This document shows positions 35,552 to 46,511 of a stretch of DNA of 64,000 bases, one piece after another. The number at the start of each line of letters is the position of its first letter. Positions within the stretch are counted from its first letter, which is position 1. The DNA is from Cupriavidus necator N-1 (lineage in GTDB: Bacteria > Pseudomonadota > Gammaproteobacteria > Burkholderiales > Burkholderiaceae). Both the position numbers and the translations under genes were made by a program. The stretch is from assembly GCF_000219215.1 (NCBI RefSeq), contig NC_015723.1, positions 496,001 to 560,000 on the forward strand, given 5' to 3'. The notes below the pieces were generated by a model, which made no database searches, was not told the origin of the DNA, and worked only from the letters and a program-made list of their open reading frames with translations.

Positions 35552-37372
35552 CTACGGCTGGACCCGCAATGCCAGGAACGTCCCGTTCGGCTGGAACAGC
35601 TTCAGTGCGTCCACGGCCTCTTGCGCCGGCGCGCGAAACTCCACGCGCCAGCCGGGCAGCTCCGCGATCTCGAAGGTCTGGCCCTCGGACGGCAGCAGGT
35701 GGTAGCGGGGTTGCCCCGTGATGGTCATGAGCAGGTGCCCGGCCGCATCCAGCGCGACTTCGATGCGCTGCACGCTGTGCCGGTACTCGCCGGCGCAGCG
35801 CGCGCGGAAGGCGGCCGTGGTCGCGTCGCCGCTTGCCATGCGGTGGAAGACAATATCGTCGACCAGCGGCTCCAGCGGTGCCGCAATGCTGTCGATGGTG
35901 CCTTCCCGGTTGTAGAGGAAGGTGAGGGCCAGGTTGTCGGGATGGATTTCGGCGGGCTTTTCGGCCGTGCTGAACACATCGTAGTGACGATGGGCGAGCT
36001 GGCCGGACATGCCGCGCCAGCGCCAGGAGAGTGCATCGCCATCCGCACCGATGGTGACTTGCCCGTAGGCGGGGTGCGAGTAGTCGCCTGCGTAATCGTG
36101 CAGCGGATGGCTGGGGCTGGGGCTGGTGCCGGTATGCTGCCGCGCTTGCCGTGCCGCCTGGTTGATCTGCAGTTGTGCGAGCATTTCGTGGCGCCGGGCC
36201 TGCATGCAGGTGAACCAGTCGATGGGCGGATGCCCGCACAACTGGTCCAGAGCCGCATAGGTCAGCAGCGCGGTCACCGCGCTGGGTGCCCGGTTGGTCA
36301 GCACCGCAATGCCGATACGCCTGGATGGCATCAGCGTCATCAGCGCCGCCCAGCCCAGCCAGCTGCCGGAGTGCGAGACCGTGCGCTCGCCGCGGTATTG
36401 CTCGACCGTGAGGCCAAGGCCGTAATGCTGATCGCCGACCTCCGGGAACTCCGACATGCCGATATGCACGCCCGGCGTCATCATGTCGCGCACGATCGCC
36501 GGCGATAGCAGCGCACGCCCGCCAACCTTGCCTTCATCCAGCAGGCAGCGCATCCATTTCGCCAGGTCCTCTACCGAGGTGGCGAGGCCACCGGCCGGCT
36601 TCACAATGGACGACAGGCTGGCTCGCAGGCGTTCGTCGCCAACCATCGTATGCGGGTGCGCGTGGTCGGGAGCGGCGGCCAGGGCATCGGCGGAGAAACC
36701 GAAGCGTGAGAAGCCCAGCGGCCGCAGCAGGCGCTCCCCGGTGAAGTCCTCCCAGCGCTGGCCGCTGAGGCGCTCGGCCACATGGCCGGCGATTACGTAG
36801 CCAAGGTTCTGGTACTGCCAGCGTTCGCGCAGGTCACGGCTGGGCGCCAGGTGGCGCAGCCGTGCCAGCAGCTCGCTGGTATCAAGGTCGCCCGGTGTAT
36901 GGAGCCAGTCGTGGCGCGGCATGCCGCTGTGGTGGCAGAGCAGGTCGCGCACCGTGATGCGCTCGGTGGTGACGGCATCGTGCAGCCGGAATCCCGGGAT
37001 GAGGTCGCGCACGGGCGTGGTCCAGTTAAGCTTGCGCTCGTCCACCAGCAGGCCCAGGCCGGCGGCGGTGAAGGACTTGGTGATCGAGCACAGCATGAAC
37101 TGCGTGGCGGTTGTCACCGGTGCTGATCCGACGCTGTCACGGACCCCGTAGCCCCGCATCAGGACGGGCTCGCCGTCGCGGATCACGGCCAGCGCAAGCC
37201 CGGGGATCTTCCAATCGGCCATCGACTCTTCGACCAGTGCATCGAATCCGTTCAGCACGAGGCGTTCCTGGGGGCATGGGCTCCGTATGCTGCCATGTCC
37301 TGGCGACGCAGTCGCCGCTTGCTCGAAGTGACTGTGCCTGGTTCGCGACATCTCCAGCGTTGTCACTGGCAT
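35552..37372 (-). CDS. Serine hydrolase, class C beta-lactamase/esterase family
   Basis: About 606 residues from ATG 37372; ATG 37351 or later are alternatives. Nucleophile motif Ser96-Ile-Thr-Lys99 (CSITKSF), Tyr motif in WQYQNLGYV, and a third motif in the HSGSWLGW region. No clear signal peptide. A C-terminal beta-rich domain (about 430-606) follows the catalytic domain, as in large EstB-like and peptidase-type S12 proteins. It may cleave D-amino peptides or esters; the substrate is unknown. Divergent from the chemoreceptor gene. Confidence 0.8.
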   Translation of the reverse strand: MPVTTLEMSRTRHSHFEQAATASPGHGSIRSPCPQERLVLNGFDALVEESMADWKIPGLALAVIRDGEPVLMRGYGVRDSVGSAPVTTATQFMLCSITKSFTAAGLGLLVDERKLNWTTPVRDLIPGFRLHDAVTTERITVRDLLCHHSGMPRHDWLHTPGDLDTSELLARLRHLAPSRDLRERWQYQNLGYVIAGHVAERLSGQRWEDFTGERLLRPLGFSRFGFSADALAAAPDHAHPHTMVGDERLRASLSSIVKPAGGLATSVEDLAKWMRCLLDEGKVGGRALLSPAIVRDMMTPGVHIGMSEFPEVGDQHYGLGLTVEQYRGERTVSHSGSWLGWAALMTLMPSRRIGIAVLTNRAPSAVTALLTYAALDQLCGHPPIDWFTCMQARRHEMLAQLQINQAARQARQHTGTSPSPSHPLHDYAGDYSHPAYGQVTIGADGDALSWRWRGMSGQLAHRHYDVFSTAEKPAEIHPDNLALTFLYNREGTIDSIAAPLEPLVDDIVFHRMASGDATTAAFRARCAGEYRHSVQRIEVALDAAGHLLMTITGQPRYHLLPSEGQTFEIAELPGWRVEFRAPAQEAVDALKLFQPNGTFLALRVQP

Positions 37373-37655
37373 ATTTGTGATTATTGGTGCACTCCAGGCA
37401 GCCATTCCTCCTGCTGGCCAGGCCATGCCCCTCTCTCGTAGGGATCAGTTCGGCCCGTCGCAACCGTTAGCCAGCGCAATAAAGAGCACGGATACGCCAG
37501 AAAATCGCCAGGGCAAAGTACCCCGGCCGGATCGCGGACGCCGAGCCGACCAGCAGGAACGGGCGCGCAGTGTTGCATGCAGCAGTCGGGCATGCAGGGT
37601 TGGATTCAAAACAAACGAAGCGCATACGTCTTATTGGACGGTGAGGGGAGTGATC

Positions 37656-39290
37656 ATGAATTTCAGGAGTCTGTCTATCCGCACGCGGCTGCTAGCCGGG
37701 TTCGGCACGCTGGCGGGCATGGTGCTGGTGGTGTCCGCGTATTCGCTGCATGCGCTCGGCGATGCGACCGCAGGTTTCAATGATTACCTGAACGGGCTGA
37801 ATGCCCGCGCGGACATGGCCGCGCAAGTGCGCAGCGCGGTGGACCGGCGGGCCATCGCGGCGCGCAACCTGGTGCTGGTGACCGATGCGGCGGAACTGGA
37901 GCGCGAGAAGGCCGATGCCTTGCGCGCGCACCAGGACGTGCAGACCCGCCTGGCGCGGCTCAATGAGATGGTGCGCCAGCCCGGCATCAGCGATGAGGCG
38001 CGCAAGCTGGTGGAGGAGGTGGCGAAGGTCGAGGCGCAGTATGGCCCGGTCGCCACCGGCATCGTCGGCCTGGCGGTGGAGCGCAAGATCGAGGAAGCCG
38101 TCTCCCGTATCGACAAGCACTGCCGCCCGCTGCTGGCGGCGCTGATCAAGGCGACCGACGCCTATGCGGAGTTCACCAAGACGCGCCAGAAGGAGATGGA
38201 GCGCAGGCTGGAGGCGGATTATGAGCGCCAGCGCAACCTGCTGATCCTGATTTCCCTGGTATCGGCAGCGATCGCTGTCGTTGGCGGGTTGCTGGTCACG
38301 CGTGCCATCACTCGGCCGATCCAGCGCGCCGTGGACGTGGCCGGCACCGTGGCCAGCGGCGACCTGGGCGCACGTATCGAGGTGGATCGCGATGACGAGA
38401 CCGGTCGCCTGCTTGCCGCGCTGCGCGACATGAACGAGCGCCTCACCGCCACCGTCACCCAGGTGCGTGCAGGCAGCGGCAATATTGCCGTGAGCACCAG
38501 CGAGATCGCGCGCGGCAACGCTGACCTGAGCAGCCGCACCGAGGAACAGGCGGCGTCGCTGGAAGAAACCGCGGCGAGCATGGAAGAGCTGACCGAGACC
38601 GTGCGCCTGAATACCGACAACGCCCGCCAGGCCAGCGAGCTGGCGCGCAGCGCGGCCGACGTGGCGCAGCGCGGCAGCGCCACGGTGCAGCGCGTGGTCG
38701 GCACGATGCAGGACATCAGTGCCAGTTCGTCCAAGATCGCCGAGATTACCGGCATCATCGAAGGCATTGCCTTCCAGACCAACATCCTGGCGCTGAACGC
38801 GGCGGTGGAGGCGGCGCGTGCCGGTGAGCAGGGCCGCGGCTTTGCCGTGGTGGCCAGCGAGGTGCGCGGCCTGGCGCAGCGCTCATCGAGCGCGGCCAAG
38901 GAGATCAAGGACCTGATCGAGGCGTCGGGACGCCAGGTGCACGACGGTGCGTCGCTGGCATCAGAGGCGGGCCAGACCATGGCCGAGGTGACCCAGGCGG
39001 TGGCGCGCGTGACCGGCATCGTGGAAGAGATTGCCACGGCGTCCGCCGAACAGACCCGCGGCATCGAGCAGGTCAACCAGGCCATCGCGCAGATCGACCA
39101 GGTGACGCAGCAGAACGCGTCGCTGGTGAACGAAGCTGCCAACGCGTCGCGCGCGCTGGAAGAGCAGGGCCGCGAACTCACTGAGGTGGTGGCGTTCTTC
39201 CGCCTGCCGGGCGAAGGCGGCGCCTCGCACCTGGGTGCCGATACGCTGGCCACGCAGCGGCGCGCGGCGCACAGGCTGGCCGCGGCATAG
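37656..39290 (+). CDS. Methyl-accepting chemotaxis protein
   Basis: 544 residues from ATG 37656. TM1 is at about 10-32 ([20 protein letters not shown]), then a periplasmic four-helix-bundle sensor of about 155 residues, TM2 at about 190-212, a HAMP domain ([16 protein letters not shown]) and the kinase-control tip [20 protein letters not shown]. There is no NWETF-like CheR-binding pentapeptide at the C terminus. Its place near the phenol operon allows an aromatic ligand, but nothing in the sensor proves it. The 283-bp upstream region holds no clear sigma-28 promoter. Confidence 0.92.
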   Translation: MNFRSLSIRTRLLAGFGTLAGMVLVVSAYSLHALGDATAGFNDYLNGLNARADMAAQVRSAVDRRAIAARNLVLVTDAAELEREKADALRAHQDVQTRLARLNEMVRQPGISDEARKLVEEVAKVEAQYGPVATGIVGLAVERKIEEAVSRIDKHCRPLLAALIKATDAYAEFTKTRQKEMERRLEADYERQRNLLILISLVSAAIAVVGGLLVTRAITRPIQRAVDVAGTVASGDLGARIEVDRDDETGRLLAALRDMNERLTATVTQVRAGSGNIAVSTSEIARGNADLSSRTEEQAASLEETAASMEELTETVRLNTDNARQASELARSAADVAQRGSATVQRVVGTMQDISASSSKIAEITGIIEGIAFQTNILALNAAVEAARAGEQGRGFAVVASEVRGLAQRSSSAAKEIKDLIEASGRQVHDGASLASEAGQTMAEVTQAVARVTGIVEEIATASAEQTRGIEQVNQAIAQIDQVTQQNASLVNEAANASRALEEQGRELTEVVAFFRLPGEGGASHLGADTLATQRRAAHRLAAA

Positions 39291-39291
39291 C

Positions 39292-39312
39292 GCCACGCCG
39301 GGGCGGCGTGGC
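39292..39312 (+). terminator. Hairpin after the chemoreceptor gene
   Basis: GCCACGCCG-GGG-CGGCGTGGC immediately after the stop codon; strong stem, no T-tract. Confidence 0.5.
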
Positions 39313-39368
39313 TGCAAGATGGCCCCGGGGCGGGTAAACTGGCCGGTCCCAGCCTCCTTGCCATCGCC

Positions 39369-40334
39369 ATGACCGCCCTGCCTATCTCCTTCGACGACGT
39401 CGCCGCCGCCCACGAACGCATCCGCGCGGCGGCCCACCGCACCCCGGTGCTGACCTCCGCCACCGCGGACGCGGCCACCGGCGCGCAGCTGTTCTTCAAA
39501 GCCGAGAACTTCCAGCGCATCGGCGCCTTCAAGTTCCGCGGCGCCTACAACGCCATCGCCCAGTTCACGCCGCAGCAGAAGGCGGGCGGCGTGCTGGCGT
39601 TCTCTTCCGGCAACCATGCCCAGGCGATCGCGCTGTCGGCCCGGTTGCTGGGCGTGCAGGCGGTGATCGTGATGCCGCAGGACGCCCCCGCGATCAAGAT
39701 CGAAGCCACGCGCGGCTATGGCGCCGAAGTGGTGCTGTATGACCGCTACCAGGACGATCGCGAGGCGCTGGGCCGGCGCATCGCCGCCGAGCGCGGCATG
39801 ACGCTGATTCCGCCGTATGACCATCCGCATGTGATGGCGGGGCAGGGCACGGCCGCCAAGGAGCTGTTCGAGGAAACCGGCCCGCTGGACATGCTGGTGG
39901 TGTGCCTGGGCGGCGGCGGGCTGCTTTCTGGCTGCGCGGTGGCGGCCCAGGCGATGTCGCCCGGCTGCGCCGTGTACGGCGTCGAACCTGAGGCCGGCAA
40001 CGATGGCCAGCGCAGCCTGCGCAGCGGCGAAATCGTCCGCATCGACACCCCGCGCACCATCGCCGACGGCGCGCAGACGCCGTTTCTGGGCAACCACACC
40101 TTTGCCGTGATCCGCGAGCTGGTGATGGACATCGCCACGGTGTCGGATGCCGAACTGGTCGACACCATGAAGTTCTTCGCCGGGCGCATGAAGATCGTGG
40201 TCGAGCCCACCGGCTGCCTGGCTGCCGCCGCGGTGCTGCACGGCAAGCTGGATGTGAAGGGCAAGCGCGTGGGGGTCATCATCTCGGGCGGCAATGTCGA
40301 CCTGGGCGCCTTTGGCAGCTTCCTGCTGGGTTGA
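39369..40334 (+). CDS. PLP-dependent threonine/serine (hydroxyaspartate) ammonia-lyase
   Basis: 321 residues, fold type II PLP enzyme. Schiff-base Lys55 is in GAFKFRGAYNA, the substrate loop is FSSGNHAQAIAL and the phosphate-binding glycines are CLGGGGLLSGC. There is no C-terminal ACT domain, so it is the catabolic or hydroxyaspartate/serine-racemase-like branch rather than IlvA. Deaminates a hydroxy-amino acid to a keto acid. Preceded by its own hairpin and followed by rtcB 75 bp on. Confidence 0.87.
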   Translation: MTALPISFDDVAAAHERIRAAAHRTPVLTSATADAATGAQLFFKAENFQRIGAFKFRGAYNAIAQFTPQQKAGGVLAFSSGNHAQAIALSARLLGVQAVIVMPQDAPAIKIEATRGYGAEVVLYDRYQDDREALGRRIAAERGMTLIPPYDHPHVMAGQGTAAKELFEETGPLDMLVVCLGGGGLLSGCAVAAQAMSPGCAVYGVEPEAGNDGQRSLRSGEIVRIDTPRTIADGAQTPFLGNHTFAVIRELVMDIATVSDAELVDTMKFFAGRMKIVVEPTGCLAAAAVLHGKLDVKGKRVGVIISGGNVDLGAFGSFLLG

Positions 40335-40409
40335 GTCGGGCGGCAGGGAATCCTGGACTGGCCCCGGCCGTCTAACCTGCAATCCGCGATGACAATGCCA
40401 GGAGTGGCC

Positions 40410-41639
<1,230 letters not shown>

Positions 41640-41662
41640 GTGGGCCGGTGCCCCAGGGTGGG

Positions 41663-42655
41663 TCAGTCGACGAGCAGATTGATTTTCGTCGCGAATTTCT
41701 GCCAGCGATCGATGTCGGAACTCACCAGCTTCTGGAATTCAGCGGGCGTGCTTGTCGTCGTGGCAAAGCCGAGCTGCGTCAGCGATGCCTTGATCTCAGG
41801 CCTGGCGATGGCCCTGGCGATTTCCGTGTTCAGCCTTTGCACGATCTCGGGCGGCGTATTTGCCGGGGCGAGGATGCCGAACCACTGGTCGACGTCATAG
41901 CCGGCCACGCCAAGCTCGTTGACAGTTGGTACGTCGGGCAGGAACGGCGAGCGCGCCTTCGAGGTGACGGCCAGCGCGCGCAGCTTGTTGCTTTTCAGGT
42001 AGGGGATGGTGTTGGTCAGCGTGTTGACGCTGACATCGGCCTGGTTGCCGAGCACGTCGGCGATGGCGGGGGCGCAACCCTTGTACGGCACGTGCAGCAT
42101 ATCCATCTTTGCCGAGACCTTCAGCAATTCGCCGGCCAGATGCTGCGGGGTGCCGTTACCGCACGACGCGTAGCTGGGGGGTGAGCCGCTCCTGCCGGCC
42201 GCCAGCAGGTCGCTGAAGGTGCGGAGCTTCGAGTGCGATGGCACGGCGATCACCGATGGCACCGACGCGAAGGTGATGACGGCGCTGAAATCGGACTTGG
42301 GATTGAACTGCAGCTTCTTGAAGACGCTCGGGTTGATGGCAAAGCTGCTGTTGACGATGAGCAGTGTATAGCCGTCGGCAGGGCTCTTGGCGACGAACTC
42401 GGCGCCAATATTGCCGCTGGCGCCGGGCCGGTTGTCGACGACCACGGGCTGCCCCAGCGACTTGCTGAGGTCATTCCCAATCAGGCGCGCAAGGGAATCG
42501 GTCCCCCCTCCGGCCGGGAACGTTACCACCACGCGGATCGGCTTTTGCGGGAAGGTACTGGCGATATTGGCTTCGGCGCGCCCGGGCAGGGTGCCCAGGC
42601 TGCCTGCGACAAACAGGAGCGATGCCAGACTTCTGACGACGGATAGGGGTCTCAT
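41663..42655 (-). CDS. Bug-family solute-binding protein of the PhnN-phosphorylase operon
   Basis: 330 residues with a signal peptide (SLASLLFVAGSLGTLPGRAEA). Bug signatures: FPQKPIRVVVTFPAGGGTDSL, LGQPVVVDNRPGASGNIGAE, DGYTLLIVNSS, HVPYKGCAPAIADVLGNQAD. It starts 43 bp after the stop of the PhnN-phosphorylase fusion in the same direction, so it is probably the second gene of that MarR-controlled operon. By context the ligand may be a pyridine carboxylate such as quinolinate or nicotinate. I recall a Bordetella Bug protein reported to bind such ligands, but that is not shown here. Confidence 0.9.
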   Translation of the reverse strand: MRPLSVVRSLASLLFVAGSLGTLPGRAEANIASTFPQKPIRVVVTFPAGGGTDSLARLIGNDLSKSLGQPVVVDNRPGASGNIGAEFVAKSPADGYTLLIVNSSFAINPSVFKKLQFNPKSDFSAVITFASVPSVIAVPSHSKLRTFSDLLAAGRSGSPPSYASCGNGTPQHLAGELLKVSAKMDMLHVPYKGCAPAIADVLGNQADVSVNTLTNTIPYLKSNKLRALAVTSKARSPFLPDVPTVNELGVAGYDVDQWFGILAPANTPPEIVQRLNTEIARAIARPEIKASLTQLGFATTTSTPAEFQKLVSSDIDRWQKFATKINLLVD

Positions 42656-42698
42656 TGATATGCCTCGTCGGTTAGGGTGAAGGAAGCGGAAAAGCCGG

Positions 42699-44504
42699 TC
42701 AATCGGGGTCTATACGCACCGCCTGGCAGTACTCGCCGCCAGCGCGCGCCAGTGCCGCAGCCGCCTCAAGCGCTTCCGCGGAGCCGGCGTGGATACGGTA
42801 GAGGGGTTGCCCTGGCGCTACCTTTGCACCGATCGTGCACAGCATGTCGACGCCTGCACCGCCATCGCGCGGCGCCCCGGCGGCGCGCGCCACGCCGGAA
42901 ATCTGCAGGCCATCGATGCCCGTGACCCGGCCCTGCGTGGCGGCGGGAACGACCTGCGTATGCGTACCCGGCGCCACTGGATCGGCGCGAGCGCCCTGCG
43001 CAGCGGCGATGCGATCGAACGCGGCTCTGGCCTTGCCTTCATGCAGCAGCGCGGTCGCAATTTGCATGCCGTGTTCGGGGGAGTCCACGCGGGGATCGAA
43101 TGCGATGATTTCGCCGGCAAAGCGCAGGGCCTTTTCACGCAGGTCGGCGGGTGCATCGGGCGCGTTGTCGAGCACGAGGCGGACGTCGCGCACTTCCAGT
43201 GCGGGGCCGATGCCGCGCCCGATCGGGCGGCTGCCGTCAGTGACCAGTGCGCGTACGTGCAGGCCCAGTCCCTTGCCGACGTGTTCGAACAGCGCGCCCA
43301 GCGCCTCGGCGTCGGCGCGCGTTGCCAGCTTGGTTTGCGGCCCATAGGGCAGGTCGACGATGACGTGGGTGGCGCCGGCGGTGTACTTCTTCGACAGGAT
43401 CGACGCCACTGACCAGCGCCGCGAATCCAGGCGCAGCGGCCGCGTGATGGCGTTCATCACATCGTCGACCACGGAATGGTTCAGCCGTCCGTTCCAGGCA
43501 ATGCATGCGCGCGCTTGGGCCACGCATCGGCGCACGTCTTCATGCGCCAGGTCGACCCGTGCGATGGTCTCCATGGCATCGGCGGTGCCGGCGGCAGAGG
43601 TGATCGCGCGCGACGATGTCTTGGGCATCGCCAGCCCGTAGGCGGCGACGATCGGCACCACGATCAGCGTGATGCGGCTGCCGGGAACGCCCCCCATCGA
43701 ATGCTTGTCGACGACTACCGGTTCGTCCCAGTCGATGCGGGGTGTGAAGGCGGTACGCGCGCGTGCCAGTGCCACCACTTCCTCGTCTGTGAGCGTGCGG
43801 GTGGCGGCAACGAGGAACTCGGTCAACTCTGCCTCGGTGTACCGCCCGGCGATGGCGTCCTGCAGCACGGCGACGTAGGCAGCTTCGTCGAGCGGATCGC
43901 CGCGCAGCTTGGCCATCAGGTTGGTTCGGCTGGCCGGCCGTTCGGCGGCGGATGCCCCGGTGCCGTTGCGCAAGGCTTCGACAAAGCGTGCCGTGCCCGC
44001 TTCCAGCGTGCTGTCGTTCGACACCGTGATACACGGGACGTGTGGCGGCACCGGAGCCCCTGCGCGTGCCACGCGGCTGGCAACCTGGTCGCCAGATTCC
44101 CGCCCGCGCGCGGCAATGCGCTGCGCAAGCACGTCATGCGGTGCCGTCACCACGATCACAACGAAGCGGGGCAGGCGGGCCGCAAGTTCGGCGATGACGC
44201 CTCGCGAGCCATTGGCCACGACGTTGCGGCCGCGTTCGAGTTCGAGCATCAGGGAGCGGGGCAATCCGTAGCACAGGTCGTGCGCGTCCCAGGTCACCAG
44301 GAACTCTCCGCTTCGCTGGCGCCGCGCGAACTCGGCCTCCGTGACACCTTCGTGCGCTTCGCCAGCAGAGCCGTCAGGGCGGGTAATGACGCGCCGCGCA
44401 AAAACGTAATCGTCATCGAGCGCGGCACGTGCACCGTCGATCAGGGAGTCCTTGCCAGCGCCACTGGGCCCCACAACAAAGAAGAATGTGCCGGTCGCCT
44501 TCAT
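42699..44504 (-). CDS. Fusion: ribose 1,5-bisphosphate kinase (PhnN) + AMP-phosphorylase-type enzyme
   Basis: 601 residues. Residues 1-185 are a PhnN/guanylate-kinase-like domain with P-loop GPSGAGKDS (12-20), [19 protein letters not shown] and NGSRGVI; PhnN makes PRPP from ribose 1,5-bisphosphate and ATP. Residues about 194-601 belong to the thymidine phosphorylase superfamily, with [11 protein letters not shown] (267-277) and [16 protein letters not shown] (294-309). Those are signatures of archaeal AMP phosphorylases and type-2 enzymes, which split nucleoside 5'-monophosphates with phosphate into base and ribose 1,5-bisphosphate. The product of the second domain is the substrate of the first. 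The usual N-terminal domain of AMP phosphorylase appears replaced by PhnN. The promoter carries paired MarR-type operators shared with nadC. Confidence 0.9.
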   Translation of the reverse strand: MKATGTFFFVVGPSGAGKDSLIDGARAALDDDYVFARRVITRPDGSAGEAHEGVTEAEFARRQRSGEFLVTWDAHDLCYGLPRSLMLELERGRNVVANGSRGVIAELAARLPRFVVIVVTAPHDVLAQRIAARGRESGDQVASRVARAGAPVPPHVPCITVSNDSTLEAGTARFVEALRNGTGASAAERPASRTNLMAKLRGDPLDEAAYVAVLQDAIAGRYTEAELTEFLVAATRTLTDEEVVALARARTAFTPRIDWDEPVVVDKHSMGGVPGSRITLIVVPIVAAYGLAMPKTSSRAITSAAGTADAMETIARVDLAHEDVRRCVAQARACIAWNGRLNHSVVDDVMNAITRPLRLDSRRWSVASILSKKYTAGATHVIVDLPYGPQTKLATRADAEALGALFEHVGKGLGLHVRALVTDGSRPIGRGIGPALEVRDVRLVLDNAPDAPADLREKALRFAGEIIAFDPRVDSPEHGMQIATALLHEGKARAAFDRIAAAQGARADPVAPGTHTQVVPAATQGRVTGIDGLQISGVARAAGAPRDGGAGVDMLCTIGAKVAPGQPLYRIHAGSAEALEAAAALARAGGEYCQAVRIDPD

Positions 44505-44514
44505 GAGAATTACC

Positions 44515-44526
44515 TTAGATGTCGAA
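44515..44526. promoter_or_regulatory. MarR-type operator O1 (fusion gene, proximal)
   Basis: TTAGA-TG-TCGAA, 10 bp upstream of the fusion start. Same pseudo-palindrome TT[AC]GA-N2-TC[GT]AA as the sites at 44572, 46428 and 46486. Confidence 0.75.
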
Positions 44527-44537
44527 GTTATGTGGTT

Positions 44538-44565
44538 ATGCTAGCACCGGCCAAGGGGGTGTCAA
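44538..44565 (-). promoter_or_regulatory. Sigma-70 promoter of the PhnN-phosphorylase operon
   Basis: On the minus strand TTGACA (44565-44560), 16-bp spacer, TAGCAT (44543-44538). It lies exactly between operators O1 and O2. The same architecture recurs before nadC. Confidence 0.7.
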
Positions 44566-44571
44566 GATAAG

Positions 44572-44583
44572 TTCGATGTCTAA
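44572..44583. promoter_or_regulatory. MarR-type operator O2 (fusion gene, distal)
   Basis: TTCGA-TG-TCTAA, the inverted form of O1, centred 57 bp from it, just upstream of the -35. Facing the divergent marR gene, it may also affect that gene. Confidence 0.75.
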
Positions 44584-44798
44584 GTTAATGCAAGCAACGA
44601 GCCAGCGCCCGCAAATCCAGTGTGTACGCGGGATTCGCGGGCTTATAGGGGAAAACACGGGGAGCAGGGTGCGCGGTGACGGTGCCCCGTGCATGGGTTG
44701 CGGGCATGGTGCACTGATGGAGTGAACGCTACATGGAGAGGCGTTGCCGATGAAGCGGTGGTGTCGGCGTGCCAGCGCCGGAGGCGCTATCATGTGCG

Positions 44799-44849
<51 letters not shown>

Positions 44850-44900
44850 GCGCCGGGCCGACCGGTGCCGCATGCATACGCTCTACTTTCCCTCACGACT

Positions 44901-45446
44901 ATGGCCACAAAGAAGCCGGATGCTCCGGTCCCGATCACGCCTGCGGATGAAGCCGATGAAGAACGGCTTGCCCACCTGGTGAAGGATGCCGCCCGGGCCT
45001 ATATCCGGGCGCTGCAGTTGCGCCTGGCGGAGCATTCGGTTTCGTATGGGCACTGGACCATCCTGCGCATCCTGTGGCGCCATGACGGCGTGTCGCAGCG
45101 AGAGTTGAGTGAACGGGCCGGCGTGACCGAGCCGACGACGTTTGCGGCAGTCAAGGCGCTGGAGGCGCTGGGCTACGTGGAACGCACGCATCTTCCCGGC
45201 AACAAGAAGAAGGTGCATGTGTTCCTGAGCAAGACCGGACGCGCGCTGCGCCGCAAGCTTGAACCGCTGGCGACCGAGGTGAACGAACTCAGCGTGGAAG
45301 GTGTGAGCGAAGAAGACGTGCTGACCACGCGTCGCGTGCTGATCACGATTGCGAAGCGGCTGGTCGCCGACGAAGTCGCGTCGGCAGAACATGGGCGGCG
45401 GGTCCCGTCCACACAGGAGGTAGGGCGCCTGCTCTCGGATCTGTAG
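44901..45446 (+). CDS. MarR-family transcriptional regulator
   Basis: 181 residues from ATG 44901. An upstream in-frame reading would translate the hexamer repeat into a Leu-Ser run and is rejected. Winged helix: ILRILWRHDGVSQRELSERAGVTEPTTFAAVKALEALGYVERT split across residues about 55-100, with the wing GNKKKVHVFLSKTGRAL. It lies between the PhnN-phosphorylase operon and nadC, both of which carry the same pairs of palindromic sites, so it is the likely repressor of both. A pyridine carboxylate or related aromatic acid is a plausible inducer by family habit. Confidence 0.88.
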   Translation: MATKKPDAPVPITPADEADEERLAHLVKDAARAYIRALQLRLAEHSVSYGHWTILRILWRHDGVSQRELSERAGVTEPTTFAAVKALEALGYVERTHLPGNKKKVHVFLSKTGRALRRKLEPLATEVNELSVEGVSEEDVLTTRRVLITIAKRLVADEVASAEHGRRVPSTQEVGRLLSDL

Positions 45447-45465
45447 ACGACCCGCAACGGAAAAG

Positions 45466-45493
45466 ACCCTCGCCGGGCGAGACCGGCAAGGGT
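45466..45493 (-). terminator. Terminator between nadC and marR
   Basis: ACCCTCGCCGG-GCGAGA-CCGGCAAGGGT with one mismatch. On the minus strand it is followed by TCTTTTC, so it mainly serves nadC; marR converges on it. Confidence 0.6.
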
Positions 45494-45554
45494 GAATGCC
45501 TTGGGTAGAAGGCGTGAATCGGTCAGAGCGATTGGGGGGCTGTTCCCCCCGGTG

Positions 45555-46388
45555 TCAGGCTTCGTCGAGCCCGATGTCGACGGCAGGGGCGGACTGGGTG
45601 ATCTTGCTCGTGGAGATGTAGTCCACGCCCGTTTCCGCCACGGCCCGGATCGTTTCCAGGCGGATGCCGCCTGAGGCCTCGACCTTGGTCCGGCCATTGA
45701 CGATCTGCACGGCTTCCTTCATGTCGGGCACCGACATGTTGTCCAGCATGATCACGTCGACACCGGCTGCCAGGGCTTCGTGCACCTGTTCCAGCCGGTC
45801 GCATTCCACTTCCAGCTTGGTCAGCACGGGCAGCTTGCGGCGCACGCGTGCCACGGCGGCAGCGATACTGCCGCACACGGCGATGTGGTTGTCCTTGATC
45901 ATCACGCCGTTGTCCAGGCTCAGCCGGTGGTTCAGGCCGCCGCCGCAGGTCACCGCGTGCTTTTCCAGCGCTCGCAGGCCCGGCGTGGTCTTGCGGCTGT
46001 CGATCAGGCGCGCCCTGGTATGGGCGATGGCCTGGGCATAGGTTGCCGTATGGTTGGCGATGCCGCACAGCCGCTGCATGATGTTCAGCGCGGTGCGCTC
46101 GGCCGTCAGGACGCTGCGTGCATTGCCGCTCACGTTAAGCAGCACCGCGCCTTTTTCAACCTTGTCGCCGTCGGCGACGCGCACATCGACCGACAGCGTC
46201 GGATCGTAGCGCGCGAAGATGCGTGCCGCCACGTCGATGCCGGCGATGAGCATCGGCTCGCGGGCGTTCATGCAGAAGGTGCCGGTCTCTCCCGGTTCAA
46301 TCATGGTCTGGACGGTCAAGTCGCAGATGCCGATGTCTTCGGTCAGCCAGAGGTCGATCAGCTTGTCGGTGGCGAAAATGTCGTACAT
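45555..46388 (-). CDS. nadC: Nicotinate-nucleotide pyrophosphorylase (carboxylating), quinolinate phosphoribosyltransferase
   Basis: 277 residues. Family motifs in order: LTEDIGICDLT, GTFCMNAREPMLIAGIDVA, RTALNIMQRLCGIA, RKTTPGLR (132-139), GGGLNHRLSLDNGVMIKDNH (150-168 region), EVECD, DVIMLDNMS and KVEASGGIRLET. Converts quinolinate plus PRPP to nicotinate mononucleotide, CO2 and PPi. There is no nadA or nadB beside it; it stands alone under a promoter flanked by the same operators as the PRPP-forming fusion enzyme. This suggests use of external quinolinate, not routine NAD synthesis. A ModD-like role is less likely given the NadC motifs. Confidence 0.88.
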   Translation of the reverse strand: MYDIFATDKLIDLWLTEDIGICDLTVQTMIEPGETGTFCMNAREPMLIAGIDVAARIFARYDPTLSVDVRVADGDKVEKGAVLLNVSGNARSVLTAERTALNIMQRLCGIANHTATYAQAIAHTRARLIDSRKTTPGLRALEKHAVTCGGGLNHRLSLDNGVMIKDNHIAVCGSIAAAVARVRRKLPVLTKLEVECDRLEQVHEALAAGVDVIMLDNMSVPDMKEAVQIVNGRTKVEASGGIRLETIRAVAETGVDYISTSKITQSAPAVDIGLDEA

Positions 46389-46427
46389 GAAGGGCTCCTG
46401 AACGGTGGTTGCGGTACCTCATAAATC

Positions 46428-46439
46428 TTAGAGATCGAA
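46428..46439. promoter_or_regulatory. MarR-type operator O3 (nadC, proximal)
   Basis: TTAGA-GA-TCGAA, 39 bp upstream of nadC, matching O1 in orientation. Confidence 0.75.
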
Positions 46440-46451
46440 GTACATGGCGCA

Positions 46452-46479
46452 ATACTAGCCCTTCCGTGCGCCATGTCAA
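46452..46479 (-). promoter_or_regulatory. Sigma-70 promoter of nadC
   Basis: On the minus strand TTGACA (46479-46474), 16-bp spacer, TAGTAT (46457-46452), placed between operators O3 and O4 just as in the fusion-gene promoter. Confidence 0.7.
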
Positions 46480-46485
46480 GTAATA

Positions 46486-46497
46486 TTCGAGATCTAA
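46486..46497. promoter_or_regulatory. MarR-type operator O4 (nadC, distal)
   Basis: TTCGA-GA-TCTAA, centred 58 bp from O3, matching O2. It sits between the nadC promoter and the end of fliR. Confidence 0.75.
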
Positions 46498-46511
46498 GAT
46501 AAAGCGCAAAC

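Noticed and set aside
35511..36239. 427-residue reading joining the isochorismatase-family gene to upstream sequence
   Set aside because: The extension is antisense-like frame-shifted serine hydrolase sequence; the family domain starts at 35510.
37480..37540. Sigma-28-like promoter before the chemoreceptor (TAAAGAGC then GCCAGAAA)
   Set aside because: The spacing is 8 bp instead of about 11 and the -10 matches poorly.
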